From Muribaculaceae bacterium (lineage in GTDB: Bacteria > Bacteroidota > Bacteroidia > Bacteroidales > Muribaculaceae): a stretch of DNA of 64,000 nucleotides. This document shows, piece by piece, positions 26,010 to 35,439 of this stretch. The notes beneath the pieces are model-generated. The model saw nothing but the letters and a program-made list of their open reading frames with translations. It searched no databases and was not told the origin of the DNA. Location of the stretch: the NCBI GenBank assembly GCA_910573745.1, contig CAJSYI010000009.1, positions 1 through 64,000 on the forward strand. Direction: 5' to 3'. The position numbers and the translations under genes were made by a program. Positions within the stretch are counted from its first letter, which is position 1, and every line of letters starts with the position of its first letter.

Positions 26010-26269
26010 CACGCACGATCAGACCGACTGTTGACGAGGCCGTGTCAAATTCGAGATTCATAGTTATTGCTCGTTAAACACATAAGGACACGTCTACAAT
26101 GAATGAACGCATTCCTTGTATGACATCGCCCTGCGGTTCAGCGGCAACCGAAGAATCTGGAATTCCGACACGGCCTAATCCTTGACTCGTCATGCAAGGC
26201 AATCTCATATGTCCACGCAAACCCCACACTCGGAAAGGGATAAACAACGGAATGTCGCATATTTTTCGT
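26010..26269. other. Intergenic region without a recognised gene
   Basis: No gene, strong hairpin or repeat is apparent; it ends in the promoter of the M16 peptidase gene. Confidence 0.4.
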
Positions 26270-26277
26270 AATTTTGC
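26270..26277 (+). promoter_or_regulatory. -7 box of the M16 peptidase gene
   Basis: TAATTTTG lies 31 bases before ATG 26309 and rules out the upstream in-frame ATGs as the main start. Confidence 0.55.
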
Positions 26278-26308
26278 AACACGTTTCCTCATACGAGAAA
26301 TCAACAGA

Positions 26309-27535
26309 ATGACAATCAGCGACTACAACATCTTCACCCTCCCAAACGGAATGCGGGTCGTACACCGGCAGACCGACAGCCATGTCGGCTATTCAGGTGT
26401 GGTGATACGCGCAGGAAGCCGAGATGAAGGCAGCGGCCTCCACGGCCTTGCCCATTTCGTGGAACACACCATATTCAAAGGCACAGCACATCGTTCAAGC
26501 TGGCACATCAACAACAGGCTCGAGAGCATCGGAGGTGAGCTGAATGCCTACACCACCAAGGAGGAGACCCTGCTTTTCGCAAACACCCCTGCCGGAAACA
26601 CCGAACGTGCGTTTGAACTGCTCTATGACCTTATAGCCTACTGCAACTTCCCGCATGCGGAAATCGAACGGGAGCGCGACGTGGTCATTGAAGAAATCAA
26701 TTCCTACCTCGACAACCCCGGCGATTCGGCATTCGACGAATTTGAAGACAGGATATACGCCGGGAGCGGACTGGGCCACAACATACTGGGCACTCCCGAA
26801 AGCGTAAGGATGCTAAACAGTGAAGACTGCAGGGCATTCATCGACAGGCTTTACCGTCCAGAAGACATGGTGCTATACTGCGCCGACCCTGCAACTCCGT
26901 CCAAAGTCGAAAAGCTCGCCTTCAAGCATTTCGGGCGCCTGCGCCATCCCGGAAGCGGAACGGAAAGGACGCCGGTACCGCCGGCAGAGACGTTCTCGGA
27001 GACCATCGACCGCAACGGACATCAGGCACACACCCTTATAGGGACACGGTTGTTCGGACGCGAAGACCCAAGAAGCCACGCGCTTTTCCTGCTCAACAAC
27101 CATATAGGCGGCCCCGGCATGAGTTCTCTTCTCAACCAGGAACTACGTGAAAAAAGAGGATACGTATATACAGTGGAAAGCAATGTGGCATTGATGAGCG
27201 ACTGCGGCGTCTGGACGGCCTATTTCGGGTCAGACCATAAGACCGTGGACAAATGCATCCGCATAGCGGCCGCAGAAATAGCCCGGCTCGCCGATTCAAA
27301 TCTGTCGGAAGCCAAAATAGAACGCATAAAGCGGCAATACATAGGCCAGATGCAGGTCGCCTCCGACCACCGGGAGTCCATGGCAATGTCAATGGGCAAG
27401 AGCCTTGCATACTTCAATGAAATCCACGACATAGACTGGATCACTGAACGCATCAGGGCCGTAAGCGCCTCAGACCTGCGCTCAATCGCAGAGATGATAC
27501 ATCCGTCCTCTTGGTCAAGGCTGACCATATGCTGA
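26309..27535 (+). CDS. M16-family zinc metallopeptidase
   Basis: A 408-residue insulinase-type peptidase. The inverted zinc motif HFVEH lies at residues 49-53, with a downstream Glu in EINSYLDNPGDSAFDE. The second half shows the family RGYVYTVESNV block, where Arg and Tyr bind substrate. The length fits a single-chain cytoplasmic or periplasmic M16B enzyme that degrades peptides. No signal peptide is evident with this start. It is separated from dusB by about 125 bases and has its own promoter. Confidence 0.85.
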   Translation: MTISDYNIFTLPNGMRVVHRQTDSHVGYSGVVIRAGSRDEGSGLHGLAHFVEHTIFKGTAHRSSWHINNRLESIGGELNAYTTKEETLLFANTPAGNTERAFELLYDLIAYCNFPHAEIERERDVVIEEINSYLDNPGDSAFDEFEDRIYAGSGLGHNILGTPESVRMLNSEDCRAFIDRLYRPEDMVLYCADPATPSKVEKLAFKHFGRLRHPGSGTERTPVPPAETFSETIDRNGHQAHTLIGTRLFGREDPRSHALFLLNNHIGGPGMSSLLNQELREKRGYVYTVESNVALMSDCGVWTAYFGSDHKTVDKCIRIAAAEIARLADSNLSEAKIERIKRQYIGQMQVASDHRESMAMSMGKSLAYFNEIHDIDWITERIRAVSASDLRSIAEMIHPSSWSRLTIC

Positions 27536-27593
27536 CAGGATTGTCCGCAAACGCCTAATGTATGTCCCATTCCGATACAAAAAGGCCCTGACA

Positions 27594-27625
27594 TTGCAGT
27601 TTCCGGATTATTTGTCTTAATTTTG
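27594..27625 (+). promoter_or_regulatory. Promoter of dusB
   Basis: TTG at 27594-27596 and TAATTTTG at 27618-27625, 21 bases apart; the ATG follows at 27662. Confidence 0.6.
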
Positions 27626-27661
27626 CACCGTGCAACACGCACAAGACAACGGATTGACCAA

Positions 27662-28672
27662 ATGAAAATAGCAGACCTCGACCTTGGGCCACGCCCGGTC
27701 ATGCTCGCCCCGATGGAAGACGTTACCGACCCGTCGTTCCGGCTGATTTGCCGAGAGATGGGCGCAAGGCTCGTCTATACCGAATTCGTCTCGGCAGAAG
27801 CCCTCATCAGAAACATCAACAGCACAACGCGCAAGCTGCATATCGACGACCGCGAACGCCCTGTAGCCATCCAGATTTACGGCCGTGAGCCCGACGCTAT
27901 GGTGGAGGCGGCGAGAATCGCAGAAGAGGCAGGCCCCGACCTGCTCGACATAAACTTCGGATGCCCAGTCAAGAAAGTGGCATCGAAAGGCGCAGGCGCA
28001 GGAATGCTCCGCGACATACCAAAGATGCTGGCCATCACAAAGTCTGTGGTCAATGCCGTATCAATACCCGTTACCGTGAAGACGAGACTCGGATGGGACC
28101 ATGAGAACAAAATAATAACCGACCTCGGCCCTATGCTGCAGGACTGCGGAATAAAAGCCATAACAGTCCACGGCCGCACGAGAAGCCAGATGTATACCGG
28201 ACAGGCAGACTGGGAGCTAATCGGCAGGCTCAAGGCCGACCCGCGCATGGAGATACCTGTGATAGGCAACGGCGACATCACCACCCCAGAGGCAGTGAAA
28301 TCGGCTTTCGAGACCTACGGAGTGGACGGGATAATGATAGGACGCGGGGCAATCGGCTCACCCTGGATTTTCCATGAAGTGGAGCAGTTCATGTCGTCAG
28401 GAAGCTATAACCCTATTCCGGTTGAAGAGAAGTTCGCCGTCCTGAGACGCCAGATACGTGAATCCATCGAACGCATAGACGAATACCGCGGCATCCTCCA
28501 CATTCGCCGGCATCTCGCGGCAACCCCTCTTTTCAAGGGTTTGCCCAATTTCCGAGAGACACGCATAAACATGCTCAGGGCTGAAAGCGAGGCTGAGATA
28601 CTGAGACTGTTCGATGAAATCGGACAAAAATACTTCAATACAGAATGTCATACAAACGACACAAATCAATAA
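27662..28672 (+). CDS. dusB: tRNA-dihydrouridine synthase
   Basis: A 336-residue FMN enzyme that reduces uridines in tRNA D-loops. It begins with the family LGPRPVMLAPMEDVTDPSFR and carries the catalytic Cys101 in DINFGCPVKKV. The FMN/substrate motifs VTVKTRLGW, ITVHGRTRSQMYTG and IGNGDI follow, then GIMIGRGAIGSPWIF and a C-terminal helical domain. Start ATG 27662 replaces an upstream in-frame extension that would overlap the promoter. The GIN-domain gene follows 30 bases after its stop and may be on the same transcript. Confidence 0.9.
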   Translation: MKIADLDLGPRPVMLAPMEDVTDPSFRLICREMGARLVYTEFVSAEALIRNINSTTRKLHIDDRERPVAIQIYGREPDAMVEAARIAEEAGPDLLDINFGCPVKKVASKGAGAGMLRDIPKMLAITKSVVNAVSIPVTVKTRLGWDHENKIITDLGPMLQDCGIKAITVHGRTRSQMYTGQADWELIGRLKADPRMEIPVIGNGDITTPEAVKSAFETYGVDGIMIGRGAIGSPWIFHEVEQFMSSGSYNPIPVEEKFAVLRRQIRESIERIDEYRGILHIRRHLAATPLFKGLPNFRETRINMLRAESEAEILRLFDEIGQKYFNTECHTNDTNQ

Positions 28673-28702
28673 AACAGCCAACAATTGCATAAACATACAA
28701 AT

Positions 28703-29578
28703 ATGAAAAGATTCATTGCCTTTATTGTCGCTTTTGCGGCAATTCTCTCGATGAAACCGGAGAAAACCACCACATACACCACCTATTGCGGGCCTTTCGA
28801 CAAAATCGAAGTAACGGACAATGTCAACGTGGTGTACGAATGCCGACAAGATTCGGCCGGATATCTCACATATTCGGGAGCGCACAGGTTTGCCGATGCC
28901 TTCATCCTGAACAACAACAAAGGGAAACTCAAGATACAGGTCAACACCGAAGACGTCAACGACCCTGAACTCCCGACAATACACGTCTATTCAAATTTCC
29001 TCACATCCGTGGAGAACTCTTCGGTGATGAAGCTGGAAATCAGGACAATCGCACCCTGCTCCAACCTGAACATAAAGCAAATCGGCAACGGAACCATTTC
29101 CGTGGACGGCGCAAAATGCGACCGCCTGAAAGCATCGCTCGCAACCGGAAACGGCACCATAGTCATAACAGGCTCGGCCGCAGAGGCAAAATACGTAATG
29201 GTGGGGACAGGAACCATTCAGGCCGACCTTCTTTGCGCCGACGTGGTGAAATGCACCGTGGTCGGCTCAGGAGCGATAGGATGCTGGCCCACAGAATCGA
29301 TAAGCGTCAAAGGTCTCGGCTCCACAAAAGTGTACTACCGCGGCGACCCTGTGGTCAAGAAAGGCCCCGGACTCAAACTTTTCAGGATTGGAGGCAACAA
29401 AGGCTCATCCTCCACCTACGAAGACGACGAGCCCGTCCCCGACGAGACACCGGCACAGGAAGAGCCGGCGCCGGATGAAGACCACGAAGACGAGGCTGAT
29501 GACGCGTCAAGCCAGGAAAGCGAAACCGTCGAGGAGACGACCCCCGAAGAAGAGGAGGAGGCGATAGAAGAATACTGA
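28703..29578 (+). CDS. Exported DUF2807 (head GIN domain) protein with acidic tail
   Basis: A 291-residue protein with a signal peptide (MKRFIAFIVAFAAILSM) and a DUF2807 beta-helix-like domain (about 30-210, FDKIEVTDNVNVVYE, NGTISVDGAKCDRLKASLATGNG in part, VGSGAIGCW). The last 60 residues are strongly acidic (DEDHEDEADDASSQE and EEEEEAIEEY). The domain is widespread in Bacteroidota envelope proteins of unknown role, sometimes called putative auto-transporter adhesin. It is followed after 16 bases by the flippase gene. Confidence 0.75.
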   Translation: MKRFIAFIVAFAAILSMKPEKTTTYTTYCGPFDKIEVTDNVNVVYECRQDSAGYLTYSGAHRFADAFILNNNKGKLKIQVNTEDVNDPELPTIHVYSNFLTSVENSSVMKLEIRTIAPCSNLNIKQIGNGTISVDGAKCDRLKASLATGNGTIVITGSAAEAKYVMVGTGTIQADLLCADVVKCTVVGSGAIGCWPTESISVKGLGSTKVYYRGDPVVKKGPGLKLFRIGGNKGSSSTYEDDEPVPDETPAQEEPAPDEDHEDEADDASSQESETVEETTPEEEEEAIEEY

Positions 29579-29594
29579 CAATACCATAACATCA

Positions 29595-31073
29595 ATGCCC
29601 GCAAGCCCCGAAACGGATTCCGCCGAACCTTCATTGAAACTGAAGACGGCTCGGACGCTTAAATGGAACACAATCGACAGGTTGTCTTCCCAGCTGGTCT
29701 ATGCCGTAGTGGGCATAGTGCTGGCCAACAAAGTGAGTCCGGAAGACTTCGGCCTTGTGGGCGTGCTGCTAATATTCCAGGCGTTCGCCACAATCCTCAC
29801 GGACGGAGGCTTCGGAATGGCACTGCTGCAGAAGAAGGAAGCCACCCAAGCCGACTATTCAACGGTGTTTTGGTTCAACCTTGTCTTCAGCGCGGCAATC
29901 TACTGCGCATTATGGTTTGCCGCACCACTGATAGCCGACACGTTCCAAGGGGAAACGAGGCTCATCGGCCTGTCAAGGGTGATGTTTGCAGCTTTCGTCC
30001 TCAACGGACTCTCAATAGTCCAGAACACGCGTCTGATGAAAAGCATGGACGTAAGGATGGCCGCCATAGCCAACGTGGCCGGGCTGATGACAGGCGGAAT
30101 CGCAGGCACGCTTCTCGCAATCTACGAATTCGGGGCATGGGCACTCGTCTGGCAAAGCGTTACGGCGGCGGCGGTGAAGACCGCAATCTTATGGGGCACA
30201 AGCCGGTGGAGGCCGTCTTTTGAGTTCGACTTCAAATCGCTGAAAAGCATACTCCCGGTCGGTTCAAGCGTACTGCTCAACCAGATACTCAACACCACGT
30301 GCCTCAAGATATACATCTACGTCACAGGGGCGTTCTACTCGCTGCGGGCGGCAGGCATCTACACAGTGGCCGACAAATGGAGCACCATGGGAAGCGCGGC
30401 CATAACGCAGATTCTCACATCAAGCTTCATTCCCCTGCTTTCGAAGTTCAGCAACGAGCCGGAAACGCACCGGAGATACATCCGACGCATCAACCGGTTC
30501 ACGGCATTGCTCACCTTCCCTGCGCTCATCGGCCTTGCCGCAGTTGGAGAGCCGTTGTTCCACACCCTCTTCGGCCACAAGTGGGATGCCGCAATAATCC
30601 TGTTCCAGATTCTGTCGATAAGAGGGATATTCGTAGTCCTTACACAATTGTACTACAACTACACTGTCTCTCTTGGACGCTCACGCGCAATGATAGCAAT
30701 AGAGACGGCCAAAGACGCCCTTGTTTTCATAGCCATTCCGGCGACTATATTTTCCGGATCGCTCGAAGTGCTCGTATGGGGACAGGCGGCGGCCTCGCTC
30801 ATCACATTCGTCATCGCGCTTGCCATCTCATCAAAAGCCACCGGCTATGGAGCCGTCCGGATGCTCAAAGACCTTGTGCCGTTCCTTGCCATATCCGTAT
30901 TGTCCGCCGCAGCCGCGATGCTGGCCGGAAGCCTGATTGCCTCGCCAATGCTTATGCTTTCAGCAGAAATAGCCATGGGAGCATTGGCCTACATATGGAT
31001 GCTTAAGACACTACGCATCCCCGAACTTCCGGAAATGGCATCTTACCTGCTGGGCCGTTTCAGGAAAAAATAA
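29595..31073 (+). CDS. Polysaccharide flippase (Wzx/MOP superfamily)
   Basis: A 492-residue membrane protein with 12-14 hydrophobic segments, opening LKTARTLKWNTIDRLSSQL, then VYAVVGIVLANKVSPEDFGLVG, as in the lipopolysaccharide/oligosaccharide flippase family. It should move lipid-linked sugars across the inner membrane for surface polysaccharide. No glycosyltransferases sit beside it, so the substrate is unknown. Its stop codon lies at the edge of the terminator of the minus-strand small RNA candidate at 31072-31155. Confidence 0.85.
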   Translation: MPASPETDSAEPSLKLKTARTLKWNTIDRLSSQLVYAVVGIVLANKVSPEDFGLVGVLLIFQAFATILTDGGFGMALLQKKEATQADYSTVFWFNLVFSAAIYCALWFAAPLIADTFQGETRLIGLSRVMFAAFVLNGLSIVQNTRLMKSMDVRMAAIANVAGLMTGGIAGTLLAIYEFGAWALVWQSVTAAAVKTAILWGTSRWRPSFEFDFKSLKSILPVGSSVLLNQILNTTCLKIYIYVTGAFYSLRAAGIYTVADKWSTMGSAAITQILTSSFIPLLSKFSNEPETHRRYIRRINRFTALLTFPALIGLAAVGEPLFHTLFGHKWDAAIILFQILSIRGIFVVLTQLYYNYTVSLGRSRAMIAIETAKDALVFIAIPATIFSGSLEVLVWGQAAASLITFVIALAISSKATGYGAVRMLKDLVPFLAISVLSAAAAMLAGSLIASPMLMLSAEIAMGALAYIWMLKTLRIPELPEMASYLLGRFRKK

Positions 31074-31141
31074 AAAAGTCTACCTCTTTTCTCAAAGAAA
31101 TAGACCGAAACCTTAATCTTAAATTTAATACTATGAAAAAC
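31072..31141 (-). ncRNA. Candidate small RNA, copy B of a two-member family
   Basis: On the minus strand a -7 box TACCTTTG (31148-31155) is followed by TTTTTCATAGTATTA and a perfect 12-bp hairpin with GAGA loop (31078-31105) and a T-run. A near-identical layout occurs at 60513-60596. Transcript length would be about 70 nt. No coding potential is evident. Confidence 0.5.
31078..31105 (-). terminator. Terminator of small RNA copy B
   Basis: Twelve-base arms (including two G-T pairs) close a GAGA loop and precede TTTTTT on the minus strand. Confidence 0.7.
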
Positions 31142-31357
31142 ACTGTGCAAAGGTAGCAATTTCCTGCATTCCACACAAATTTTCCAGACATAAAATTCCC
31201 TCATTTAACCAATTTTCAGAACATGTCTTTCCGATGCTATAAATTTAAACACAAATTAGCACCGGAATCAGTGCCAATTCTCAACGCCATGACCGACGCT
31301 GCCTGAAAACGCACACTAAATTTTCGCACCTTATTTTGCGGGATGCCGAATTTTAGT

Positions 31358-31365
31358 TAATTTTG
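31358..31365 (+). promoter_or_regulatory. -7 box of the psd operon
   Basis: TAATTTTG lies about 55 bases before ATG 31420. The rest of the 31156-31357 region shows no gene. Confidence 0.5.
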
Positions 31366-31419
31366 CAAGACAAAGCCGCTTTCAGACAACATTATTTCAG
31401 AATCGCGACTTTCAGGAAC

Positions 31420-32094
31420 ATGAGAATCCACCGAGAAGGGACAAACATACTAATACTGCTCTTCGCAGTGCTCATCGCAATCAATGTGCCGGTGTGGCTG
31501 TTCATGCCGCCTCCGGTCATTCCGGCGGCATGCACCGCCTTTTCCGCGTTGACATACGGCTTCGTGTTCAACTTCTTCCGATGCCCCAGGCGCACATACC
31601 GTGGACAGCGCGAAAACCACGTGGCAAGTTCCGTTGACGGGAAAGTGGTGGCCATCGAACCAACCGACGAGTCCGAATACATCAAGGGGAAAGCGATGAT
31701 GCTTTCAGTGTTCATGTCGCCCCTGAACGTGCATGCCAACTGGTTCCCGGCAGACGGCACGGTGGAATACATACGCCACCACAAAGGCCGCTTCCTGTCG
31801 GCATATCTCCCGAAGGCAAGCACCGAGAACGAGCGCAGCACCATAGGCATAATATGCGAAAACGGACAGCGCATCACAGTCAGGCAGATAGCCGGGGCAA
31901 TGGCGCGCCGCATAGTAACCTACGCGCGCAAAGGGCAACGCGCCGACATCGACGACCATCTCGGATTCATAAAGTTCGGTTCAAGGGTAGACATCTACCT
32001 TCCGCTCGACGCCGAAATCCTTGTCAAGATAGGAGACAGGACAGTAGGCGGCGTAACGCCCATAGCAAAGCTCAAGACACAACCACGAGAATGA
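31420..32094 (+). CDS. psd: Phosphatidylserine decarboxylase
   Basis: A 224-residue short-type enzyme that makes phosphatidylethanolamine from phosphatidylserine. An N-terminal membrane hairpin (about 8-50, ILLFAVLIAINVPVWLFMP) is followed by the catalytic domain: SVFMSPLNVHANWFPADG with its conserved His, and the self-cleavage site Gly187-Ser188 in KFGSRVDIYLP, where Ser becomes the pyruvoyl group. Stop overlaps the start of pssA (ATGA), so both steps of phosphatidylethanolamine synthesis are coupled in one operon. Confidence 0.9.
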   Translation: MRIHREGTNILILLFAVLIAINVPVWLFMPPPVIPAACTAFSALTYGFVFNFFRCPRRTYRGQRENHVASSVDGKVVAIEPTDESEYIKGKAMMLSVFMSPLNVHANWFPADGTVEYIRHHKGRFLSAYLPKASTENERSTIGIICENGQRITVRQIAGAMARRIVTYARKGQRADIDDHLGFIKFGSRVDIYLPLDAEILVKIGDRTVGGVTPIAKLKTQPRE

Positions 32095-32813
32095 ACCCCA
32101 TCACACGTCAGATTCCCAACGCCATAACATGCCTCAACATCCTTTCCGGATGCATGGCAATCATATTCGCTTCCCGAGGCACAAGCCAGATCGCCGGTCT
32201 CCCGGCGTTCTATTGGGCTTTCATCGCAATCGGCACGGCCGCAGTGGCCGATTTCTGCGACGGGTTCGCTGCACGTGCGCTCCACGCATATTCCGAACTC
32301 GGCAAACAGCTCGACTCCCTGTGCGATGCCGTCAGCTTCGGGGTGGCTCCCGCGATGCTCCTCTACCATTTCCTCATCGATGCCGGCTCTCCCCCCTACG
32401 CCGCACTGGCCGCACTGCTGATTCCCGTGGCGGGAGTGCTGCGTCTGGCCAAGTTCAACATAGACACACGCCAGACATCTTCATTCATCGGGCTTCCCAT
32501 TCCCGCCAACGCTATATTCTGGATCGGCTACGTCTCCATGGTCCACGACGGCGCATCGTTCCTTGCCGAACCGTGGATTCTGATTCCGGTCATCGTTGCG
32601 GAATGCTGGCTGATGGTCTCCCCGCTGAGGATGTTCTCCCTCAAGTTCAAGAATCCCGGATGGAAAGGCAACGAGGCCCGGTGGATGCTCGTCATAGCCG
32701 CAATCGCATTCATATCCGCACTGCGCACAAGCGGCCTCTTGTGGCTCATCGTGTTCTACATAATTGCGTCTGCCCTTCCGTTCAGCCGCCGCGATTCCGC
32801 AGATTTGGCATAG
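32091..32813 (+). CDS. pssA: CDP-diacylglycerol-serine O-phosphatidyltransferase
   Basis: A 240-residue integral membrane enzyme with the complete CDP-alcohol phosphatidyltransferase motif, DFCDGFAAR followed at the expected distance by GKQLDSLCD. It makes phosphatidylserine from CDP-diacylglycerol and serine, the substrate of psd encoded just upstream with a 4-base overlap. About seven hydrophobic segments span the chain. Confidence 0.9.
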   Translation: MNPITRQIPNAITCLNILSGCMAIIFASRGTSQIAGLPAFYWAFIAIGTAAVADFCDGFAARALHAYSELGKQLDSLCDAVSFGVAPAMLLYHFLIDAGSPPYAALAALLIPVAGVLRLAKFNIDTRQTSSFIGLPIPANAIFWIGYVSMVHDGASFLAEPWILIPVIVAECWLMVSPLRMFSLKFKNPGWKGNEARWMLVIAAIAFISALRTSGLLWLIVFYIIASALPFSRRDSADLA

Positions 32814-32900
32814 GATTTGAAATTTAACCCGCAGTAAGACGTTAATAAACCATCGGGGGCCGTACAACCGACCATCCGGAAAACCAAAAACCGTACTGCA

Positions 32901-33299
32901 ATGACCACAGCCATCATACTGCTCATACTTTTCCTCTTATTCCTGCTATGGCCGCGCATTATGCGCGCGCTCCGGCCTGTCATACACCGATGGATGGCCC
33001 GGCGGATGGAGAACTTCATCCGTAAAGCCGCAGGGATGCCTCCCCGCGACAAGAACGAAAGGAGGCGTGAACAGAGAGAGCAACGGCATAACGAACGTCA
33101 GAACGCCCGGCATGCATACCGGACTTACGGCAAAGGCGAACCCATAATACCCAAAGAATACGCAGAAGACGTGGAATTTACCGAGACCGTCAGATACTCG
33201 TCCGACAAGGACGTGGCCTCCGACGGCACAAGGCGCGCCTCCGAACGGACTTCTGCAGAAACCCAGGTAAGCGATGCCGAATGGGAAGAAATCAGATGA
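32901..33299 (+). CDS. DUF4834 family small membrane protein
   Basis: A 132-residue protein with one N-terminal membrane segment (TAIILLILFLLFLLW) followed by a charged soluble tail rich in Arg and Glu (NERRREQREQRHNERQ). This matches the DUF4834 family of Bacteroidota, often found beside phospholipid genes. Function is unknown. It lies 87 bases after pssA and just before a HAD phosphatase gene. Confidence 0.75.
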   Translation: MTTAIILLILFLLFLLWPRIMRALRPVIHRWMARRMENFIRKAAGMPPRDKNERRREQREQRHNERQNARHAYRTYGKGEPIIPKEYAEDVEFTETVRYSSDKDVASDGTRRASERTSAETQVSDAEWEEIR

Positions 33300-33336
33300 G
33301 CGGCATTCCCTCAACCACAAAACCAGCAACAACGGA

Positions 33337-34182
33337 TTGAAAACTCTTTACATAAGCGACCTCGACGGGACTCTCCTCGGCAATGACGCAGCCGTCAGCC
33401 CGGAAAGCACCGAGATGCTCAACGAAGCCATCTCTGCCGGGGCGATGTTCTCCGTGGCAACTGCCCGCACTCCGGCCACTGTGGCCTCCATACTGTCTGA
33501 CATAGACACACGGCTGCCGATGGCAGTCATGACCGGCGCGACATTATGGAACGCTGCCGACAGGCAGTATTCCCACACACGCTTCCTGCCTGAAAAGGAA
33601 GCCAGGAAAGTGATAGAGATATACCGCGAGACAGGGTTCTCCTCTTTCGTCTACACCCTGCGCGACAACATGCTCCACATCTACCACATAGGCCAGCTGT
33701 CATGGCAAGAACGCATGTTCATGGCCGAACGTGAGCATTCAAGCTTCAAGACGTTCCACATCCCACCCGACGGAGAATCCGCGCTGTCCGACACGCTCGA
33801 CAACGTAGTGCTGTTCTACGGGATACGCAACAACGAGATTTCACTCAAGGCGCACGAATCTGTAAGCAGGCTCGTAGAATGCTCGCCGTTGTGCTACCAC
33901 GACATATACGGGCAGGAAACCGCCGTGGCGGAAGTCTTTGCAAAAGAGGCCACAAAAGCCGAAGGGATAAGGACATTGGCACAGATTGCCGGGGCACAAC
34001 GGGTCGTGGCTTTCGGAGACAACATAAACGACCTTCCGATGATGCGGGAGGCCGACCTGGCGGTGGCGGTCAGCAACGCCCTGCCGGAAGTGAAGGATGC
34101 AGCCGACATAGTGATCGGGGCCAACACCGATGATGCCGTGGCCCGGTTCATCCTCTACGATTCATCCATGACCGACAGATGA
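33337..34182 (+). CDS. Cof-type HAD-IIB hydrolase
   Basis: A phosphatase of about 281 residues with the HAD nucleophile motif SDLDGTLL at residues 6-13 and the C-terminal metal-binding GDNINDLPM. The cap is of type IIB. Members dephosphorylate sugar phosphates or flavin precursors; the substrate here is not predictable. TTG 33337 gives the usual start only five residues before the Asp motif. The alternative in-frame ATG 33274 would overlap the upstream gene and add 21 unconserved residues. The stop overlaps the kinase start (ATGA). Confidence 0.8.
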   Translation: MKTLYISDLDGTLLGNDAAVSPESTEMLNEAISAGAMFSVATARTPATVASILSDIDTRLPMAVMTGATLWNAADRQYSHTRFLPEKEARKVIEIYRETGFSSFVYTLRDNMLHIYHIGQLSWQERMFMAEREHSSFKTFHIPPDGESALSDTLDNVVLFYGIRNNEISLKAHESVSRLVECSPLCYHDIYGQETAVAEVFAKEATKAEGIRTLAQIAGAQRVVAFGDNINDLPMMREADLAVAVSNALPEVKDAADIVIGANTDDAVARFILYDSSMTDR

Positions 34183-35414
34183 CATTTGCCGTGGCAAGCA
34201 TATACGACAGACAGCGCACAGGCAAACTTGTATTCATCGTGGTGGCGGTCATCGCGGTGATAATCTTCCTTCTCGTCTCCAACAACCTCGTCAAGCAGCT
34301 GGGACAGCAGGAAAAGGAACGGATGGACATCTGGGCGCAGTCCACCGAACGCCTCGCCAAGGCCGATGTCAACGCAGACTTCGAGTTCCTCCTCTCAATA
34401 ATAAGCCAGAACAACTCCATACCGGTGCTGGTGACGGACTCCGCGTTCAACATTCTGGAGCACCGCAACTTTCCTCTGCCCGACAAAGACGACAAGGAGA
34501 AGTTCATATTCTCCGAGCTTTCCGACAAGAACAAGGAATACCTCAACGGCCGCCTCCGGAAAGCCGCAGGAGCCAAGCCGCTCCACGAACTCGCCCTCAC
34601 CAACCAGCATTTCATAGAAGTGGAAATCTTCGGCGGCGCACACCAATACATATATTATGAGGATTCGATCCTGCTGCGGAGGCTGTCCATGTATCCCTAC
34701 ATACAGATTGTGGCCATGGTCATACTTGCCATAATAATATACGTGGCAGTCCTCTACACAAAGCGCGCCGAGCAGAACCGCGTGTGGGCCGGACTCTCGA
34801 AAGAAACAGCCCACCAGCTCGGCACACCGATCTCCTCGCTTATGGCGTGGACACAGTTCCTTGAGGCCTCCGGCACCGACCCCGACATAGTAGGCGAAAT
34901 AGACAAGGACGTGAAACGCCTATCCACCATCGCGCAACGGTTCTCCAAAATAGGTTCGCGCCCTGAGCTGCAGCTCGAATACCTGAACGAGACCGTAAGC
35001 ACAGCCCTGCAATACATGCGCAGCCGCGTGAGCGGAAAAGTGGAAATCAGCCTCGACCTCTCGCCCGACGACCATGCCGTGATGCTTTCTGCCTCCCTTT
35101 TCGAGTGGGTGATGGAAAACCTCACCAAAAACGCCGTCGATGCTATGGACGGTTCCGGCTCCATTGCCATAACCACTGGCACCGACCGCGACAGGGCGTT
35201 CATCGAAGTCAAAGACACCGGGAAAGGAATAGCGCGCAAGAACTTCAAGAACGTGTTCAACCCCGGCTTCACCACAAAAAAACGCGGATGGGGACTCGGG
35301 CTGACACTCGTCAAACGCATAATCGAAGACTACCACCGCGGACGGATATTCGTCAAAGAATCGGAAATAGGGAAAGGGACCACGTTCCGCATCGAGATTC
35401 CTCTTGCGGGGTAA
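34179..35414 (+). CDS. Sensor histidine kinase, orphan
   Basis: A 411-residue membrane kinase: transmembrane segments at about 19-38 and 173-190 flank an extracytoplasmic sensor domain. His212 in KETAHQLGTPISSL is the likely phosphorylation site, then NLTKNAVDAMDGSG, KDTGKGI and GWGLGLTLVKRI form the ATPase domain. No response regulator is encoded next to it. It is translationally coupled to the HAD gene and followed by an acyltransferase gene, so it may be part of the envelope-lipid operon. Signal and partner are unknown. Confidence 0.8.
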   Translation: MTFAVASIYDRQRTGKLVFIVVAVIAVIIFLLVSNNLVKQLGQQEKERMDIWAQSTERLAKADVNADFEFLLSIISQNNSIPVLVTDSAFNILEHRNFPLPDKDDKEKFIFSELSDKNKEYLNGRLRKAAGAKPLHELALTNQHFIEVEIFGGAHQYIYYEDSILLRRLSMYPYIQIVAMVILAIIIYVAVLYTKRAEQNRVWAGLSKETAHQLGTPISSLMAWTQFLEASGTDPDIVGEIDKDVKRLSTIAQRFSKIGSRPELQLEYLNETVSTALQYMRSRVSGKVEISLDLSPDDHAVMLSASLFEWVMENLTKNAVDAMDGSGSIAITTGTDRDRAFIEVKDTGKGIARKNFKNVFNPGFTTKKRGWGLGLTLVKRIIEDYHRGRIFVKESEIGKGTTFRIEIPLAG

Positions 35415-35439
35415 TGCCCCCATTTTTCAGACTTCACAT

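Noticed and set aside
31854-32090. Long upstream extension of pssA
   Set aside because: It runs through the psd gene in another frame; the proper start at 32091 has the ATGA overlap with psd and begins the conserved protein.
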